Source: SZUA-430 sp034440175 (lineage in GTDB: Bacteria; Pseudomonadota; Alphaproteobacteria; Micropepsales; Micropepsaceae). From it: a stretch of 64,000 nt of DNA. A model generated the notes under the pieces. The model was not told the origin of the DNA and did not search any database. It saw only the letters and a program-made list of their open reading frames with translations. The DNA lies in the NCBI GenBank assembly GCA_034440175.1, contig JAWXBO010000185.1, positions 1 to 64,000 on the forward strand, written 5' to 3'. This document shows, piece by piece, positions 60,892-64,000 of the stretch (its first letter is position 1; every line of letters begins with the position of its first letter). The position numbers and the translations under genes are program-made.

Positions 60892-62019
60892 TCAGGTCTG
60901 AATGTGATCGGGCTGGCTTTGACGTGCGTCATCGCCTTTTTCGCCCGGGGTATCACCGCCCGCTCCGCGTTTGTGGAAATAAATGCGCTGTGTGAACGCC
61001 CGGAATGGCGCGGTCCCAAATGCCAAATTCCAAACCCAATTCGGGGGCGCAAGATCAAGGGCGCGCCTCAGCCATAATTTTCCGGCAAACTTTGGCGCTT
61101 CCCGTGCCAAGGCCAGCCCCGGATGCGCCGCTCCTGCATGAATCCAGTCCGCGGCAAGTTGTGCGGTCCGCCGGCCAAGCCGCAACGTTTGTGCAATCCC
61201 GCCACCTGTCAGCGGTGAAACGTGACCCGCCGCATCGCCAATCAGCATCACGCGCCCGCGATGCGTATGGCGAAGCGTTGCCCCAGCCGGAATAAGTCCC
61301 CGTCTTCGCGCTAAAATCGGACGATCCGGCAAGCCCAATCTTGTTCGATACACATTTAGAAACGCCATTAAGTCTGGCTTCGTGCCATGCCGTGCTGCAA
61401 GACCCACCTGAGTAATTCCAACACCAGGCACCGCCCAGGCGATGTAGCCGGGTGCCAAAACACTATCCAAAAAGCAATGTAAAAATCGTCCATCGAGCCC
61501 TGGTTCAGACTCCAACTCCACCTCAAGCCCGGTCAGAAAACGTTGATTGCGATCCAGCCCGAAATATCGGGCGACGCCCGATGTCGCGCCGTCGGCTCCT
61601 ATCAGCAGCTTTGCGCTCAAACCCAAGTTGGGCAACTCTATGCTGGCGTCATGGGTCACAGCCGACTTGAACGAGGCGTCCAACACCAACTCTGCGCCTG
61701 CACGGACCGCCTCGGCCGCCAGCCAACGCAGCAGGTTTGGCGTATCGGTTGCCAGAAAATAATATCCCGGCGCTAAATGATCCGTATATCTACCGTTCGG
61801 CGCATAAAGACGTACGCCCCGGACAAGCCGCGTCAGTACAGAAGGAAAATCGGTTTCTTCCGCCGCCTCTTTCACCAAAATGCCGGTTGTGCGAACACCC
61901 TCGCCTACATCGCTTTTGCGCTCCACGACACACACACTGAGCCCGCGCAACGCAGCCGTCCGGGCGCACGCGAGCCCCGCAAAACTGGCCCCAATTATGA
62001 TCAGGTCAAACTTGCGCAA
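60892..62019 (-). CDS. FAD-dependent oxidoreductase, geranylgeranyl reductase-like
   Basis: The 375 residues begin with an FAD-binding Rossmann motif (FDLIIIGASFAGLACARTAA), then LLIGADGATSGVARYFG, and the second FAD motif MLIGDAAGHVSPLTGGGIAQ, the pattern of the geranylgeranyl reductase and lycopene cyclase-like flavoprotein group. The substrate is not evident; a lipid or isoprenoid double bond is typical for the group. I chose the TTG at 62019, which has GAGG 8 nt upstream; a longer frame from 62073 would start inside a terminator of the upstream gene. Confidence 0.88.
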   Translation of the reverse strand: MRKFDLIIIGASFAGLACARTAALRGLSVCVVERKSDVGEGVRTTGILVKEAAEETDFPSVLTRLVRGVRLYAPNGRYTDHLAPGYYFLATDTPNLLRWLAAEAVRAGAELVLDASFKSAVTHDASIELPNLGLSAKLLIGADGATSGVARYFGLDRNQRFLTGLEVELESEPGLDGRFLHCFLDSVLAPGYIAWAVPGVGITQVGLAARHGTKPDLMAFLNVYRTRLGLPDRPILARRRGLIPAGATLRHTHRGRVMLIGDAAGHVSPLTGGGIAQTLRLGRRTAQLAADWIHAGAAHPGLALAREAPKFAGKLWLRRALDLAPPNWVWNLAFGTAPFRAFTQRIYFHKRGAGGDTPGEKGDDARQSQPDHIQT

Positions 62020-62073
62020 ACTGGCACCCTCAACTGATATCCCAATGATACCGAAAGCCCTGCGCGGCCACAC

Positions 62074-62099
62074 AAAAAAGGGCGCCCATCGTAGCGCCC
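62074..62099 (-). terminator. Rho-independent terminator after the VOC gene
   Basis: On the minus strand GGGCGC-TACGATGG-GCGCCC followed by TTTTTT forms a classic terminator 22 nt beyond the VOC gene stop. It separates that gene from the flavoprotein gene. Confidence 0.85.
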
Positions 62100-62120
62100 C
62101 TCACACTTATTTCCGTGCCG

Positions 62121-62576
62121 CTATTTGCTTTTGGGCTTTTTCTTGGGCGCAGGCTTGGCCTTAGACTTCGCAAGCGGCGCGCCAAACGACCATGAATGCC
62201 CAAATGGGTCTTTGAGTTGCCCAAACCGGTCGCCCCAAAACTGATCAGCTGCAGGCATCGTAATTTTAGCTCCGGCCTTTGCCGCACGCGCCATCCACTG
62301 ATCGACTTCTTTCGGAGCCGTCAACTGAACGAACATGCTAACCGCCGTACCGCCATGCTTCTCAGGCGTATTCCCGCCGGAAAACTCCGGAAAATCGTCG
62401 GACAAATAAAGCGCATGTCCGTTGACCTCGACTTCAGCGTGCATCAAGCGTTTTTTGTCGTCGCTTGGCATTGTCATGACTTCTTTTGCGCCGAGACCCT
62501 TCTTCAAAAAGGCCAGCGCCGCTTTAGCATTGCTGACCGTCAGATAAGGCACGACAAGTTTTTGCGTCTTCGCCAT
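62121..62576 (-). CDS. VOC-family protein, PhnB/glyoxalase-like
   Basis: The 151 residues show the vicinal oxygen chelate fold: LVVPYLTVSNAKAALAFLKK, then MHAEVEVNGHALYLSDDFPE and the C-terminal FGQLKDPFGHSWSFGAP, the PhnB-type branch. Some relatives bind antibiotics or are fluoride-resistance or unknown-function proteins. The tail is rich in lysine, alanine and proline (KSKAKPAPKKKPKSK) and is probably disordered. It has its own terminator. Confidence 0.87.
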   Translation of the reverse strand: MAKTQKLVVPYLTVSNAKAALAFLKKGLGAKEVMTMPSDDKKRLMHAEVEVNGHALYLSDDFPEFSGGNTPEKHGGTAVSMFVQLTAPKEVDQWMARAAKAGAKITMPAADQFWGDRFGQLKDPFGHSWSFGAPLAKSKAKPAPKKKPKSK

Positions 62577-62607
62577 TGGTTACTCCCCGGGAAATGGTCC
62601 GCGATAT

Positions 62608-64000
62608 CTACGCTAACTTTTTTGCGTTCGCCACCAAATCCTGCACAACAGACGGGTCTGCAAGCGTTGTCGTATCACCAAGATTTGATATGTCGCCCTC
62701 AGCAATCTTCCTGAGAATGCGGCGCATGATTTTTCCAGACCTGGTCTTGGGCAAGCCCGGCGCCCACTGAATAACGTCGGGCTTGGCGATCGCACCAATT
62801 TCCTTTCCAACCCAGGCCGCGAGTTCCTTGCGCAGATCTTCCGTCGAATCGACCCCGGCTTTCAGCGTGACATAAGCATAAATGCCCTGCCCCTTGATGT
62901 CGTGCGGATAGCCAACGACAGCCGCCTCGGCAACCTTCGTGTGCCCGACCAACGCAGATTCCACTTCCGCCGTGCCCAGCCGGTGGCCCGAGACGTTGAT
63001 CACATCATCGACGCGTCCCGTGATCCAGTAGTAGCCGTCGGCATCGCGCCGGCAGCCGTCGCCGGTGAAATACTTGCCCGGATAGGTTTTGAAATACGTG
63101 TCGACGAAACGCTGATGATCGCCGTAGACGGTGCGCATCTGCCCCGGCCACGAATCGGCCAGCACCAGATTGCCCGACGCAGCGCCTTCAAGCACACGGC
63201 CTTCGGCATCGACAACTTGCGGCACAACACCGAAGAACGGCCGCGTCGCCGAGCCGGGTTTCAAGGCCGTCGCTCCCGGCAACGGCGTGATCAAAATCCC
63301 GCCCGTCTCCGTCTGCCACCATGTATCGACAACCGGACAACGGCTGTCGCCCACGACGCGGTGATACCAAAGCCAGGCTTCAGGATTGATCGGCTCGCCC
63401 ACCGAACCCAACAATCGAAGCGACTTACGGCTGGTCCGCTTCACAGGCGCCTCGCCGTCGCGCATCAAGGCGCGAATCGCTGTCGGCGCGGTGTAGAAAA
63501 TGTTGACTTTGTGCTTGTCGATCACTTCCCAAAAACGGGACACGGTCGGAAAGTTCGGCACGCCTTCGAACATCAAGGTCGTAGCCCCGTTCGCAAGCGG
63601 TCCATAAACAATATAGCTGTGCCCCGTCACCCAGCCCACATCGGCCGTGCACCAATAAACGTCGCCGTCGTGATAATCGAACACGTATTGATGCGTCATC
63701 GACGCGAAGACGAGATAACCGCCCGTCGAGTGCAACACGCCCTTGGGCTTACCGGTTGACCCGGACGTATAGAGAATGAACAACGGATCTTCCGCACCCA
63801 TTTCCTCGGGCTTGCACTCGGTCGAAACCTTCGCCGCCAGCTCGTGATACCAATGATCTCGGCCATCCGTCATCGCGACCGCCCCGCCCGTACGCCGCAC
63901 CACCAAAACCGACTTCACGTTGGGGCACTGCTTCAACGCCTCGTCGGTATTGGCCTTCAACGGAATTCGCTTGCCGCCGCGCAAACCCTCGTCGGCCGTG
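62608..64000 (-). CDS. acs: Acetyl-CoA synthetase, 5' part beyond window
   Basis: About 463 C-terminal residues are visible; the start lies beyond the right edge. The AMP-forming enzyme activates acetate. Diagnostic parts are the P-loop-like YTSGSTGKPKGVLHSTGGYL, WWQTETGGILITPLPG, YFTGDGCRRDADGYYWITGR, DDVINVSGHRLGTAEVESAL and the acetylatable lysine near PKTRSGKIMRRILR. That lysine is usually controlled by acetylation. The gene ends 31 bp before the VOC gene on the same strand. Confidence 0.95.
   Translation of the reverse strand, partial: TADEGLRGGKRIPLKANTDEALKQCPNVKSVLVVRRTGGAVAMTDGRDHWYHELAAKVSTECKPEEMGAEDPLFILYTSGSTGKPKGVLHSTGGYLVFASMTHQYVFDYHDGDVYWCTADVGWVTGHSYIVYGPLANGATTLMFEGVPNFPTVSRFWEVIDKHKVNIFYTAPTAIRALMRDGEAPVKRTSRKSLRLLGSVGEPINPEAWLWYHRVVGDSRCPVVDTWWQTETGGILITPLPGATALKPGSATRPFFGVVPQVVDAEGRVLEGAASGNLVLADSWPGQMRTVYGDHQRFVDTYFKTYPGKYFTGDGCRRDADGYYWITGRVDDVINVSGHRLGTAEVESALVGHTKVAEAAVVGYPHDIKGQGIYAYVTLKAGVDSTEDLRKELAAWVGKEIGAIAKPDVIQWAPGLPKTRSGKIMRRILRKIAEGDISNLGDTTTLADPSVVQDLVANAKKLA

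Noticed and set aside
62902..63759. A 285-codon plus-strand frame
   Set aside because: Antisense to acetyl-CoA synthetase, which has complete adenylation motifs.

Overview
The window reads as a chromosomal segment of an alphaproteobacterium, most likely of the Hyphomicrobiales (Rhizobiales) type. I infer this from an Irr-type Fur protein divergent from fabA-fabB-fabI, a Mur/Fur protein beside plsC and miaB, a PhrR/PraR-like regulator between lnt and metK, the lnt-corC-ybeY-phoH-miaB block, phaA-phaB divergent from phaR, and moderate GC content. I cannot name the genus. No rRNA, tRNA, CRISPR array, insertion sequence or replication origin was recognised.

Layout. 1-2.4 kb: a partial iron-sulfur CCG-domain oxidoreductase, rubrerythrin and irr, with a promoter and an Irr-box-like site in front of rubrerythrin. 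2.5-5.2 kb: the fabA-fabB-fabI unsaturated fatty acid operon. 5.2-7.6 kb: an accessory pocket placed exactly at the fabI 3' end. A 65-bp piece of that end is repeated 1.5 kb downstream and brackets a frameshifted gene of unknown function, followed by an antitoxin-antitoxin-PIN toxin operon. 7.6-20.5 kb: a HAD phosphatase, then a minus-strand translation and RNA-processing block (pnp, rpsO, truB, rbfA, infB, ylxR, nusA, rimP, trmB, metK) and a PhrR-like regulator. 20.7-37.7 kb: lnt, corC, ybeY, phoH, miaB, plsC, mur, rimI, tsaB, a nitroreductase, nfu, a universal stress protein, trpS, glnD, a GFA-like protein and mutS. 37.8-40.8 kb: malic enzyme (maeB) and glyoxalase II.

41.9-44.7 kb: polyhydroxybutyrate precursor genes phaA and phaB, divergent from phaR. 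44.7-50.5 kb: mixed accessory genes, including a secreted pentapeptide-repeat protein, a DUF983 protein, a PAS/degenerate-GGDEF/EAL protein, an HTH regulator coupled to an internally deleted enoyl-CoA hydratase remnant, a Rieske oxygenase and a 49-codon membrane peptide. 50.6-55.1 kb: an envelope cluster (lipid A N-terminal-domain protein, polyprenyl-phosphate glycosyltransferase, two ArnT-like transferases), probably modifying lipid A or the LPS core.

55.5-58.4 kb: a tightly coupled three-gene operon of lysine 2,3-aminomutase, a D-Ala-D-Ala-ligase-like ATP-grasp enzyme and a small GNAT acetyltransferase. It looks like a complete route from lysine to an acylated and/or ligated beta-lysine product and is my best candidate for an undescribed system. 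58.4-64 kb: an EamA transporter, CorA, a DUF4282 protein, a flavin oxidoreductase, a VOC protein and the 3' part of acetyl-CoA synthetase.

All product names come from motifs and remembered families; no database search was run.
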